Below, piece by piece: positions 1 through 6,974 of a DNA stretch of 32,124 nucleotides. The stretch comes from Lentisphaerae bacterium GWF2_45_14 (GTDB lineage: Bacteria > Verrucomicrobiota > Lentisphaeria > Victivallales > GWF2-45-14). Position 1 is the first letter of the stretch; each line of letters begins with the position of its first letter. The stretch is taken from NCBI GenBank assembly GCA_001804785.1, contig MHBG01000029.1:1-32124 (forward strand), read 5' to 3'. The translations under genes and the position numbers were made by a program. The notes beneath the pieces are model-generated. The model searched no databases. It saw nothing but the letters and a program-made list of their open reading frames with translations, and was not told the origin of the DNA.

Positions 1-88
1 ATGCGCGAACAAAAGGCAAGCTTGAAAAGAACGCGCGCTCACACATGAAAAGCGTCCAGAAAAGGTCTCAACATATTAAGAATTTATT

Positions 89-166
89 TCAAGCGGAGAG
101 CGTCAGATATGCAAGCTGATTTCCCGCCGGAGCAATACACCCGGATCTTTTGATTTTATTTTTCAT
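89..166 (-). CDS. Possible 25-residue small protein
   Basis: A 25-codon ORF that I do not recognise. It starts with ATG at 166 and has a textbook Shine-Dalgarno GAGGAG (173-178) with a 6-base spacer, which is the main reason to list it. The peptide begins MKNKIKRSGC, has a basic N-terminus and one cysteine, and has no clear membrane segment. A plausible promoter lies 50-80 bases upstream. It sits downstream of xseA in the same orientation, but about 150 bases away and with its own promoter-like sequence. It is too short to be xseB and does not resemble it. It could be a real small protein, a leader peptide or chance; only the ribosome site favours it. Confidence 0.35.
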   Translation of the reverse strand: MKNKIKRSGCIAPAGNQLAYLTLSA

Positions 167-216
167 TTCATACTCCTCGCAACTAACATTATCGCAAAAT
201 TTATTCTTATGCGATG

Positions 217-245
217 ATAATATATGAATGACGGATAAAAAACAA
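217..245 (-). promoter_or_regulatory. Possible sigma-70 promoter with overlapping inverted repeat
   Basis: On the minus strand TTGTTT (245-240), a 17-base spacer and TATTAT (222-217) resemble -35 and -10 boxes, upstream of the 25-codon ORF. An interrupted inverted repeat (187-196 with 210-223, arms ATTAT/CGCA and TGCG/ATAAT) overlaps the -10 box and the predicted start, where an operator could lie. The -35 match is only partial. Confidence 0.3.
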
Positions 246-316
246 GGCTCAACATAACGCGAAAGGGAAAAAAGCATCGAAACATTGATTCAAATGATCC
301 GAGCAGACTAGACCTG

Positions 317-1693
317 TCAGATTGCCTTTATTGGATTATGGCGCCCTTCAGGAAATGCTTCGGAGCGTTTCCCCTTTTTGAATTCCAGCTCAAGAGTACC
401 TTCTGAGGTTACCGCGCCAAGAATTTTGCATGGGGGAAGGTCCGGACTGCTAACAGCTTTTCCGGTCTCTGGGTCATAGAGGACGGAGTACCCCCTTTTA
501 AGTACATTCATAGGGCTTAATGCCTTGAGCTGGGAGTCCAAGCTCTCTTTTCTCCGCACGGCCTCCGAAAAGATACCGGAAGAACGCAGATGGAGCGAAT
601 CAGAGAGCCTAGCGATTTTGGCGGCAATAGAGCCGGCACAGATTTTTGATGTCAAAGCCAGACCTTTCGAGGCGGAAACCAAACGGACGGAAAGGTCTTT
701 AGTCCTCTCGTTGAGAAGCGTTTGCATATCGTCTCTCAGATCATCCAGAAGCTGCTGTTTTTCCCGAAGCATGCAGGAAGGCTCTCTGAACACATAGCTT
801 GACGCGGCGTCTCTATAACGCCGTGAGAGTTTTCCGTAAATAATCTCAAGGGAAGATTTCATTGTTTTTATAAAGTTCTTAAGCTCCTTCTGAAACTCCT
901 CGCGTCTGCCTATCACAAGTTCGGCGGCGGCGGAAGGAGTCGGAGCGCGAAGGTCGGCGACAAAATCAGAGATTGTAAAATCTATTTCATGTCCCACCGC
1001 GCTTATGACGGGGATTTTGCTTGACGCTATTTCGCGGGCCAGGATTTCCTCATTAAATGGCCAGAGGTCTTCGAGGCTTCCCCCGCCGCGCGTTACGACA
1101 ATGACATCGACTGGGCAACATTTATTAAAAAAGCTTACACCTTTAGCCAGAAGCTTTTCCGCTCCCTTTCCCTGAACAGGGGCTGGATATATTTTTATAT
1201 TGAGGTCAGGAAAACGCCTGTTGACTATGTTAAGAAAATCCTTTATCGCGGCGCCCCCCGGCGAGGTGACTACGCCAATCGTTTTTGGCAGGAGAGGAAG
1301 AGGTTTTTTCCGCGACTCGTCGAAAAGTCCTTCTGCGGCGAGCCTCTGCTTTAGCTCCTCAAATCTCCTCTGGAGCGCACCCGTTCCGAGCAGCCGCATG
1401 AGTTTGACAGAAAACTGGTACTCGCCGCGTACCTCATAGACACTAAGTTTGCCGTAAAGCTCTATTTCCATGCCGACGGCGAGTTTTATTTTTGACGCAA
1501 GCGCCGCGCCGCCGAAATATACGCACTTTATCTGACAACGCTCGTCCTTGAGCGTAAGGTAAACATGTCCCGAACGGTGTATACTGAGGTTCCCGACCTC
1601 GCCCTGAAGCCAGAAAGGCAGAAGGCTGTTTTCCAGGATTTCCCTGACCGCCGAATTGACTTCAGACACGTTCCAGACTTTTTCCGTTTCCAT
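317..1693 (-). CDS. xseA: Exodeoxyribonuclease VII large subunit
   Basis: Large subunit of exonuclease VII, which with several XseB small subunits degrades single-stranded DNA in both directions during mismatch repair and recombination. The 458-residue product is near the usual length. It has an N-terminal OB-fold (about 5-103), then the catalytic domain with family motifs GVVTSPGGAAIKDF (140-153), VTRGGGSLEDLWPFNEE (200-216) and SAVGHEIDFTISDFVADLRA (231-250), and a long helical C-terminal part. I place the start at ATG 1693, one base after the TGA of the upstream protease gene, because homologues begin just before the VW-x-VSEVN motif. An ATG five codons earlier would overlap that gene; neither has a clear ribosome site, so translational coupling is likely. 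No xseB follows; the partner must be elsewhere. Identification is firm. Confidence 0.95.
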   Translation of the reverse strand: METEKVWNVSEVNSAVREILENSLLPFWLQGEVGNLSIHRSGHVYLTLKDERCQIKCVYFGGAALASKIKLAVGMEIELYGKLSVYEVRGEYQFSVKLMRLLGTGALQRRFEELKQRLAAEGLFDESRKKPLPLLPKTIGVVTSPGGAAIKDFLNIVNRRFPDLNIKIYPAPVQGKGAEKLLAKGVSFFNKCCPVDVIVVTRGGGSLEDLWPFNEEILAREIASSKIPVISAVGHEIDFTISDFVADLRAPTPSAAAELVIGRREEFQKELKNFIKTMKSSLEIIYGKLSRRYRDAASSYVFREPSCMLREKQQLLDDLRDDMQTLLNERTKDLSVRLVSASKGLALTSKICAGSIAAKIARLSDSLHLRSSGIFSEAVRRKESLDSQLKALSPMNVLKRGYSVLYDPETGKAVSSPDLPPCKILGAVTSEGTLELEFKKGKRSEAFPEGRHNPIKAI

Positions 1694-1694
1694 T

Positions 1695-2378
1695 TCACAG
1701 GCCCGCATAATAAAAAAGGATCATCAGCAACCTTGATACTATAACAATCAACGATTCGCAGACGAACATTATCTGATCAATAAACGTTATAAAAAGGATA
1801 ATCAATATCAGGTACATCGCCTTTATGAATTCGCTTCCCGTCACTATCTTCTGCATGCGGGGGAAAATATACACAAACACGTTCCAGCCGTCCAAGACCG
1901 GCAGCGGGAGGAGATTCAGAAGAAAAAGCAGTATATTCCCCGTTGACCCGATGAAAAATATATTGCAGATATTAACAAGCAATTGCCTGTTCTCTTTTAA
2001 TTCCCGAACGTCCAAGTAGTATGAGGCCAGCGAAAAACCCATCAGGAATATGAGAAAAAGAATCAAATTCATGAGCGGCCCGGCAAAGGAAACTAGGGCC
2101 GCGCTGTACTTGTGCTTCATTCTCGAAGGATTCACGGGAACGGCGCCCCATGCGATTCCCATTATCGCCATCATGATAAGGGAAAACACGCCCATCTGCT
2201 TCAGTGGGTTCAGAGTAAGGTGTCCCTGCTCCGCGGCCGTCGAATCGCCCTGCTGCAAGGCCATCCAGGCATGGGCGAACTCATGACAGCATATCGAAAA
2301 GACGATAACCAGCGCCCACATCGCACAATAATAAGGGTTTTGGAAAAAATTAGCGATAAATAATCCGCTCATGTCCAT
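1695..2378 (-). CDS. Site-2 protease family (M50) membrane metalloprotease
   Basis: A polytopic membrane protein of 227 residues of the M50B / site-2 protease group, intramembrane zinc metalloproteases. The zinc-binding motif HEFAH is at residues 32-36 inside the first hydrophobic segment, and the second metal-binding region, LLPLPVLDGW with Asp163, lies in a later membrane segment. About five to six hydrophobic stretches are visible (about 17-36, 63-84, 96-120, 135-160, 185-222). There is no PDZ domain, so this is the compact YwhC-like type rather than RseP. The substrate is unknown. Its ATG shares one base with the stop codon of the upstream NIF3-like gene (TGATG), with GGAAGG about ten bases upstream, and xseA starts one base after its stop, so the three genes form one operon. 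Confidence 0.88.
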   Translation of the reverse strand: MDMSGLFIANFFQNPYYCAMWALVIVFSICCHEFAHAWMALQQGDSTAAEQGHLTLNPLKQMGVFSLIMMAIMGIAWGAVPVNPSRMKHKYSAALVSFAGPLMNLILFLIFLMGFSLASYYLDVRELKENRQLLVNICNIFFIGSTGNILLFLLNLLPLPVLDGWNVFVYIFPRMQKIVTGSEFIKAMYLILIILFITFIDQIMFVCESLIVIVSRLLMILFYYAGL

Positions 2379-2695
2379 CAGGTATTTACCTTCCAGTATT
2401 GATATGCCGGTGTCTCATAGGGGTGCGCCGATTTTATGGCCGCGACGACGTCTTTTATTCTGTCGGTCGGACATATCATTTCCACTTTTATTTCCGGAAC
2501 GTGCTCAAGCTCGCCCCGGGTACCGATAAAGGGCTTACTTCCTTCGAGCGGCCTGAACTGCCCCTGCCCTTCCACCTGCCAACAGCAGCATTCATAATTG
2601 CCGATTGTTCCGCCGCCTGCCTCAAACGCTGCGGCTTTGACCGCCTCCACGTGCGTCTCCGGCACGTAAAAATTGATTCTGTAGACTTCCGTCAT
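2378..2695 (-). CDS. Stand-alone NIF3/YqfO insert-domain protein
   Basis: A 105-residue protein matching the CutA-like domain normally inserted in the middle of NIF3/YqfO (GTP cyclohydrolase I type 2-like) proteins, here as a free protein. Visible family features are the N-terminal YRINFYVPETH, the GGGTIGNYECCCW segment, the GTRGELEHVPEIKVEMICP segment and the ending AHPYETPAYQYW. Its biochemical role is unknown; related domains are trimeric and proposed to bind small ligands or metals. I choose ATG 2695 because AAAGGTGA precedes it at good spacing; a TTG at 2716 in the same frame has no such support. First gene of the operon with the M50 protease and xseA. Confidence 0.85.
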   Translation of the reverse strand: MTEVYRINFYVPETHVEAVKAAAFEAGGGTIGNYECCCWQVEGQGQFRPLEGSKPFIGTRGELEHVPEIKVEMICPTDRIKDVVAAIKSAHPYETPAYQYWKVNT

Positions 2696-2961
2696 AATTA
2701 AGATTTCACCTTTCAAATTTCTGAAAAGATAAGGTTATATCGAATAAATTCATCGGAGTATAATATTGGCAGTACCGGGACGGATTTGCAAACCGGCAGC
2801 GGAGTCATTGTAAAAAAAATGAGTATCAAATAGCGGACAGCTGCAAAAATATTGGAGAAAAGATTGAAAATTTATTTATTTATGGTAATTTACCCGCATC
2901 TTTATGGTAGTATCAAGAGTTAAGGATTCCTGTGGAATCTTCTCTATTTTAGGGGGGAACA
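2696..2961. promoter_or_regulatory. Divergent control region of NIF3-like and pseudokinase genes
   Basis: A 266-base AT-rich spacer between divergent genes. On the plus side it holds two copies of TTTATGGTA (2879-2887 and 2901-2909) 22 bases apart, about two helical turns, and an inverted repeat AGGATTCC-TGT-GGAATCTT (2923-2941, one G-T pair) about ten bases before the AGGGGGG ribosome site. I do not find a clean -35/-10 pair: TTGAAA at 2864-2869 has only a poor -10 partner. On the minus side TATACT (2762-2757) is a possible -10 without a good -35. Confidence 0.4.
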
Positions 2962-4395
2962 ATGGCATATCTGGTGGTAAGAGACAAAGAACTGACATAT
3001 AACGTAAAGCTTGACGAGAGCAAAGAGTTCACAATGGGCCGCTCACCGGCAAATGAGCTTCACTTCGACGGGAATATTACTGTAAGCAACAAGCATTGCA
3101 TTATTGTATACAACGAAGAAAAGAGCATTTTCGTTCTAAGGGACCTCAAGTCGTTGAACGGAACCATTCTTAACCTCAACAGAATATCAGCAGATATAGC
3201 ACTTGCCGATAATGACAAGATAAAAATAGGCGATATAAGAATACTCTTCAAGGACGGCTCCACCAGCAACCCTTCGACCAAGACAAGAAAGGTGCTCAGA
3301 CTCGCAAAGAGCAGACTGCCTTCGGAATTAGACGCTACGGCCACCTGCGTAATCCCGAATCTGACCAACATAAAAAGGAAACCGACCGTAAAGGTCTTCG
3401 ACAGAATACTTCTGCGCCAGGGCGACATCGTAGGATCCTACCGGATTATGAGGAAAATCGGAGACTCCCGTTACGGTTCGGTATATATGTGCACGATAGG
3501 GGACAAGTCAAAATTCATGGCCTTGAAGATATACAATCAGGCATTCGACATACACCATTCCGGAATAGACGAGTTTTATAATATCCTCGGAAAAATCATA
3601 CAGATAAAGAGCCCGTATTTCCTGAATATCTTCGACACGGGGGTACACAAAGGCCACTGCTATTACGTCATGGACTATGTTCCCGAAGGCGACCTAAATG
3701 ATATTATCGCCAAGAGCGCACCATTTCGTGAATCCGACGCGGTATGTATTGTTTACACGATTGCCGACGCACTCAGGGAAGTATACGATTCAATGAAAAT
3801 TGTACACGGCGAACTCTCGCCCGACAATATCCTGGTGGACGCCGACAGTAATATCCTCATAAGGGGCTGCGGAATAAGCCACTGGATGAAAAATTACATA
3901 AGCGAAAGCTATACAAAGGGTATAATGCCCTGGTACGTAAGCCCCGAACAAATTGAAGGACAGGACCCCGACTGGTACAGCGACCTCTATTCGCTCGGAA
4001 TAATCTTCTTCCAGCTTCTGACCGGCCACATACCGTTCCCCGGCGATAATAAGGAAGTCGTTTACAATCTCCATCTGAACAAGGAGCTTCCCAATCCCAG
4101 AAGCCTCAATCCGAACATCGCCATTACCGACGATACACTCTCCATTCTCTCGCGGATGACCAAAAAATCACCCCGCAGGCGCTTCTCCTGCTGGAATGAA
4201 CTGCTTCAGGCAATGGAGGCCGCCGTAGAAAAAGCATCAGATGCCGAAGAATTCAATTTCATAAATGAGCCAGTCACCCCGCCGAGGCGCGAGAATATAG
4301 ACAAAAGCCATGCCAAGACATTCGGATCCTTCTTCGGAACTGATGAACAAAAAGGCGACGGGCACGAAGGCACTCCGTCTAAAGAAGAGATCTGA
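2962..4395 (+). CDS. FHA domain fused to a protein pseudokinase
   Basis: A 477-residue cytoplasmic protein with no membrane segment. Residues 1-97 form an FHA domain with the phosphothreonine-binding residues intact: GRS (26-28), S42-N-K-H45 and SLNGT (64-68). Residues about 155-420 have the protein kinase fold: Lys189 in ALKIY, SPE (327-329) of the activation segment and DLYSLG (341-346). However, the catalytic loop reads HGELSPDN (282-289), so the HRD aspartate is Glu284 and the following lysine is serine; the DFG motif reads GCG (302-304); and the glycine loop is degenerate (167-172). By family knowledge these losses usually abolish phosphotransfer, so I predict a pseudokinase scaffold or adaptor that reads threonine phosphorylation. 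The C-terminal tail (about 425-477) is polar and probably disordered. The ribosome site AGGGGGG supports the ATG. No phosphatase or active kinase is adjacent. Confidence 0.85.
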   Translation: MAYLVVRDKELTYNVKLDESKEFTMGRSPANELHFDGNITVSNKHCIIVYNEEKSIFVLRDLKSLNGTILNLNRISADIALADNDKIKIGDIRILFKDGSTSNPSTKTRKVLRLAKSRLPSELDATATCVIPNLTNIKRKPTVKVFDRILLRQGDIVGSYRIMRKIGDSRYGSVYMCTIGDKSKFMALKIYNQAFDIHHSGIDEFYNILGKIIQIKSPYFLNIFDTGVHKGHCYYVMDYVPEGDLNDIIAKSAPFRESDAVCIVYTIADALREVYDSMKIVHGELSPDNILVDADSNILIRGCGISHWMKNYISESYTKGIMPWYVSPEQIEGQDPDWYSDLYSLGIIFFQLLTGHIPFPGDNKEVVYNLHLNKELPNPRSLNPNIAITDDTLSILSRMTKKSPRRRFSCWNELLQAMEAAVEKASDAEEFNFINEPVTPPRRENIDKSHAKTFGSFFGTDEQKGDGHEGTPSKEEI

Positions 4396-4432
4396 AATAA
4401 GACACAAATTTTCATAAAAATCTTTTTCCCTC

Positions 4433-4461
4433 TTGACATAATGGAAAGCTTCCACTATAAT
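4433..4461 (+). promoter_or_regulatory. Consensus sigma-70 promoter
   Basis: A perfect TTGACA (4433-4438), 17-base spacer and TATAAT (4456-4461). It starts 38 bases after the pseudokinase stop codon, so the aminotransferase gene is its own transcription unit with a leader of about 45 bases. The spacer contains the inverted repeat TGGAA-AGC-TTCCA (4442-4454), placed where a repressor would block polymerase. Confidence 0.88.
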
Positions 4462-4511
4462 CTGTAATTAAGCAAAAGATGAACTCTTTAAAACTTTAAT
4501 AGGAGAAAAAA

Positions 4512-5771
4512 ATGGCAGCACTCGCAATCAACGGTGGAGAGAAACTGAACAGCAAGCCCTTCCCCATGTGGCCGTCCTTCGAAGAGTCAACTATCCAGAA
4601 GGCAATGGAACCGCTGAGAGCGGGAAAAGTCAACTACTGGACGGGACCAATCGGCGCAAAATTTGAAAAGGCCTGGGCCGAATGGCTCGGATCCAAGTAC
4701 GCGGTAAGCGTGGCCAACGGAACATGCGCACTCCACACGGCAGTATCCTCCCTTGGAATAGGCTCGGGCGATGAGGTCATATGCCCGTCATACTCATTCA
4801 TCGCATCGTCATTCTGCATCGTACAGGCCGGCGCGCTTCCCGTCTTTGCAGACGTCAAAGATGACCACACCATCGACCCGGCACAGATAGAAAAGAACAT
4901 CACTCCAAAAACAAAGGCTATAATAGTCGTACATCTCTATGGGATAGTCGCTGATATGGATCCGATCCTCGCCATAGCGAAGAAGCACAATCTCAAGGTA
5001 ATAGAAGACTGCGCACAGTGTTTCGGCGGCGTTTATAAGGGAAAAAAGGCCGGAACTATCGGCGACGCGGGATGTTTCAGTTTCTGCCAGAGCAAGCACT
5101 TCACGACCGGCGGCGAAGGCGGTATGGTCGTAACGGACAATGAAGACCTCGCATGGGAATTCCGTTCGTTCCGCGACCACGGCTACGATGTCAAACAGCG
5201 CTTGAATCTCCTCGAACTCGAAGGTAAACTTTTATACATCCACAGAAGAGTCGGCTTCAACTTCCGCATGACCGAGATGCAGTCGCAGATTGGACTCTGC
5301 GAACTTGAACGTTTCGATTCGTGGAACCTGAAAAACCGCGTTAGAAACGGCAAGATGCTCATAGCCGCACTTAAAGACCATCCGGCGGTGCTCCATGCGC
5401 CTGTCGATACGGAAGAACGTCAGAACTCCTTCTGGTGGGCCCCGTTCGTACTTAATACCGACAAGCTCACATGCACGACAGCGCAGTTCATAAAGGCGAT
5501 GGAGGCCGAAGGCGTACCCGTTTACGGCGTACTCTGGCCCGAAATGTACAAGGAACAGGCATTCATCGAGCATAACGGCTTCGGAACAAGAAAGTATCCA
5601 TTCGAAGACCCCGCGGCAAGGAATATCGACTACTCGGCATTCAACTGCGAAAAGGCGAACTGGATTGGCGAAAGAACAATGTCCTTCTTCACACATCCCG
5701 TATACACCGAAGAGCATATGAAGCTCTATATCGAAGCATTCAAGAAGGTCGCCGCGAATTATATGAAATAA
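4512..5771 (+). CDS. DegT/DnrJ/EryC1/StrS family PLP-dependent aminotransferase
   Basis: Sugar or cyclitol aminotransferase of 419 residues, normal for the family. These cytoplasmic dimers transfer an amino group from glutamate or glutamine to a keto-sugar or keto-inositol using pyridoxal phosphate. Visible: the N-terminal GG-x-KPFPMWP (8-21), the cofactor-binding region GTCALHTAVSSLGIGSGDEVI (70-90), Asp166 in VIEDCAQ (pyridine-nitrogen contact) and the PLP lysine Lys195 in FCQSKHFTTGGEGG. AGGAG (4501-4505) and ATG fix the start. The gene follows a perfect promoter and is separated from the dehydrogenase gene by a strong hairpin. Paired with that dehydrogenase, the likely job is oxidation then transamination of a sugar or inositol, as in aminocyclitol and amino-sugar pathways; the substrate cannot be read from the sequence. 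Confidence 0.93.
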   Translation: MAALAINGGEKLNSKPFPMWPSFEESTIQKAMEPLRAGKVNYWTGPIGAKFEKAWAEWLGSKYAVSVANGTCALHTAVSSLGIGSGDEVICPSYSFIASSFCIVQAGALPVFADVKDDHTIDPAQIEKNITPKTKAIIVVHLYGIVADMDPILAIAKKHNLKVIEDCAQCFGGVYKGKKAGTIGDAGCFSFCQSKHFTTGGEGGMVVTDNEDLAWEFRSFRDHGYDVKQRLNLLELEGKLLYIHRRVGFNFRMTEMQSQIGLCELERFDSWNLKNRVRNGKMLIAALKDHPAVLHAPVDTEERQNSFWWAPFVLNTDKLTCTTAQFIKAMEAEGVPVYGVLWPEMYKEQAFIEHNGFGTRKYPFEDPAARNIDYSAFNCEKANWIGERTMSFFTHPVYTEEHMKLYIEAFKKVAANYMK

Positions 5772-5772
5772 C

Positions 5773-5786
5773 CAGCCCTGCGGCTG
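5773..5786 (+). other. Small hairpin after the aminotransferase gene
   Basis: CAGCC-CTGC-GGCTG forms a 5-bp stem with a 4-base loop two bases after the stop codon. No T-run follows, so it is not a standard terminator. Together with the larger hairpin at 5796-5840 it makes the spacer between the two genes highly structured. Confidence 0.35.
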
Positions 5787-5795
5787 AATGAAAAT

Positions 5796-5840
5796 GTGCC
5801 GTTCCGTTGTCCGTTTTGAACGGATATTTACGGACGGCAC
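5796..5840 (+). other. Long nested hairpin between aminotransferase and dehydrogenase genes
   Basis: A 45-base imperfect palindrome. The outer stem pairs GTGCCGT (5796-5802) with ACGGCAC (5834-5840), then after one bulged T pairs CCGT (5804-5807) with ACGG (5830-5833); an inner stem pairs CCGTT (5811-5815) with AACGG (5819-5823) around a TTG loop. There is no T-tract on either side, so it does not look like an intrinsic terminator. It ends two bases before a -35 box, which suggests an mRNA 3'-end protector for the upstream gene, an operator, or both. Confidence 0.6.
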
Positions 5841-5842
5841 GT

Positions 5843-5871
5843 TTGCCATATATAGACCCATACGCTAAAAT
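5843..5871 (+). promoter_or_regulatory. Sigma-70 promoter for the dehydrogenase-hydrolase pair
   Basis: TTGCCA (5843-5848), a 17-base spacer and TAAAAT (5866-5871), each 5/6 to consensus. It gives a leader of about 25 bases before ATG 5903 and starts right after the hairpin, so the two downstream genes can be made independently of the aminotransferase. Confidence 0.6.
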
Positions 5872-5902
5872 AAGAAAACAACAAAAAGAGGCGGAAAATA
5901 TC

Positions 5903-6973
5903 ATGGACAAAGTCAAATACGCAATGATCGGATTCGGCGGAATTGCAGAAAACCGGATAGCAAAGGAAGGCTTTGCTTGTGATACAAAAAGATTCACAGC
6001 ATTGGAAAACGCAGTGCTTGTCGGAACAACGGATGTAAATCCCGCCAGAAAAATGGCTGCGGAAACGCTCGGACTTAAATGGTATAACAGCTCCGAAGAA
6101 ATATTCAAAGACCCGGAAATCACAGCCGTATTCGTGGCGACAAACAATCTCACACACGCCCATATCGCATCTGCCGCACTTAAAGCGGGAAAACACTGCA
6201 TCGTGGAAAAACCGATTGCCGCTAATGAAAAAGACGCTTCAATGCTCTGCGACCTGGCGTCCGAATACAAGCTTAGCCTGGCAGTTGACCATATGATGAT
6301 CCATAACGCGTACAACGTCAAGGCAAAAGAACTTATAAAAGAAAAAACGCTAGGCAATGTGAATGACATCTGTCTCCACATGGAATTCTCATACGGCTCA
6401 ACCGCCGAAGAGGCGGCCACATGGCGCTGCTCAAAAGTAGAGGAAATGGGCGGGCCAATCGGGGACGTAGCGAGCCATTGCATGTACGTGGCCGAATTCC
6501 TCATGGGCAGCAAAATCAACGAACTCTGCTGCGTTTACTACCCCAAAACGATGAAGATGGTAGTAGAAGACGGCGCTTATATAAAGTTTTTTATGGAAAA
6601 CGGAATGACCGGCAGTGCGAAAGCAGCGTTCAATGAAACACGCGGCGGACTCGGCGGAACGCTGTCAAACCTAGGCTACGAAATATATGGAGACAAAGCC
6701 GCACTCAGAGGCTACGGAACCCTTTTCCAACTCTCAGGTTATGACGACGAACCCGTTGGAATACGCCTTGAGCTTGATACATTCAAAGGCAATACTGAAA
6801 GCGTAAAGCCTGAAAAAATAGTCAACATTTACCAGCAGGTAATTGAGGAGCACGCGCACTCCGTAATCTCCGGAAAAGCCATGGATGGCAGGGACGCTCT
6901 TCACAATCTCAAACTTGTCGCAGCAGCACATGAATCGGCACAGAACAGCGGCAGAAAAATCAGGGTGAATTAA
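5903..6973 (+). CDS. Gfo/Idh/MocA family NAD(P)-dependent oxidoreductase
   Basis: A 356-residue dehydrogenase of the glucose-fructose oxidoreductase / inositol dehydrogenase / MocA family. These cytoplasmic enzymes oxidise or reduce sugars, cyclitols and their derivatives. Visible: the N-terminal Rossmann motif IGFGGIAENRIA (9-20), the family motif EKP (102-104, with the catalytic-type Lys103), and GGPIGDVASHCMY (183-195) with Asp188 and His192 in the active-site positions typical of the family. ATG 5903 is chosen because the Rossmann fold begins at once and AGAGGCGG lies upstream; an in-frame TTG at 5807 would add 32 residues encoded by the hairpin and promoter. The hydrolase gene starts one base after its stop, so they are co-translated. 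The exact substrate is unknown. Confidence 0.93.
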   Translation: MDKVKYAMIGFGGIAENRIAKEGFACDTKRFTALENAVLVGTTDVNPARKMAAETLGLKWYNSSEEIFKDPEITAVFVATNNLTHAHIASAALKAGKHCIVEKPIAANEKDASMLCDLASEYKLSLAVDHMMIHNAYNVKAKELIKEKTLGNVNDICLHMEFSYGSTAEEAATWRCSKVEEMGGPIGDVASHCMYVAEFLMGSKINELCCVYYPKTMKMVVEDGAYIKFFMENGMTGSAKAAFNETRGGLGGTLSNLGYEIYGDKAALRGYGTLFQLSGYDDEPVGIRLELDTFKGNTESVKPEKIVNIYQQVIEEHAHSVISGKAMDGRDALHNLKLVAAAHESAQNSGRKIRVN

Positions 6974-6974
6974 A

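Larger units (their letters stand above)
1..316. other. Left-edge intergenic region
   Basis: No gene of ordinary size can be supported here. On the minus strand, downstream of xseA, there is a run of six T at 268-273 preceded only by weak, interrupted pairing, so a terminator is possible but not convincing. The stretch holds a possible minus-strand promoter (217-245) and a 25-codon ORF (89-166), described separately. A plus-strand frame is open from base 3 to a TGA at 117-119 and could be the tail of a gene entering from the left, but 38 basic codons without a start are not enough to call it. Confidence 0.5.

Noticed and set aside
3..119. Open plus-strand frame at the left edge, 38 codons
   Set aside because: No start, no recognisable motif, and the window edge prevents judging it.
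2696..2716. TTG start extending the NIF3-like gene
   Set aside because: The ribosome site AAAGGTGA fits the later ATG at 2695.
4809..5861. Long open frames on the minus strand opposite the aminotransferase gene
   Set aside because: They are shadows of a well-supported gene, with no ribosome sites or family motifs.
5807..5902. Upstream TTG extension of the Gfo/Idh gene
   Set aside because: The added 32 residues run through the hairpin and promoter, and the Rossmann fold begins right after ATG 5903.
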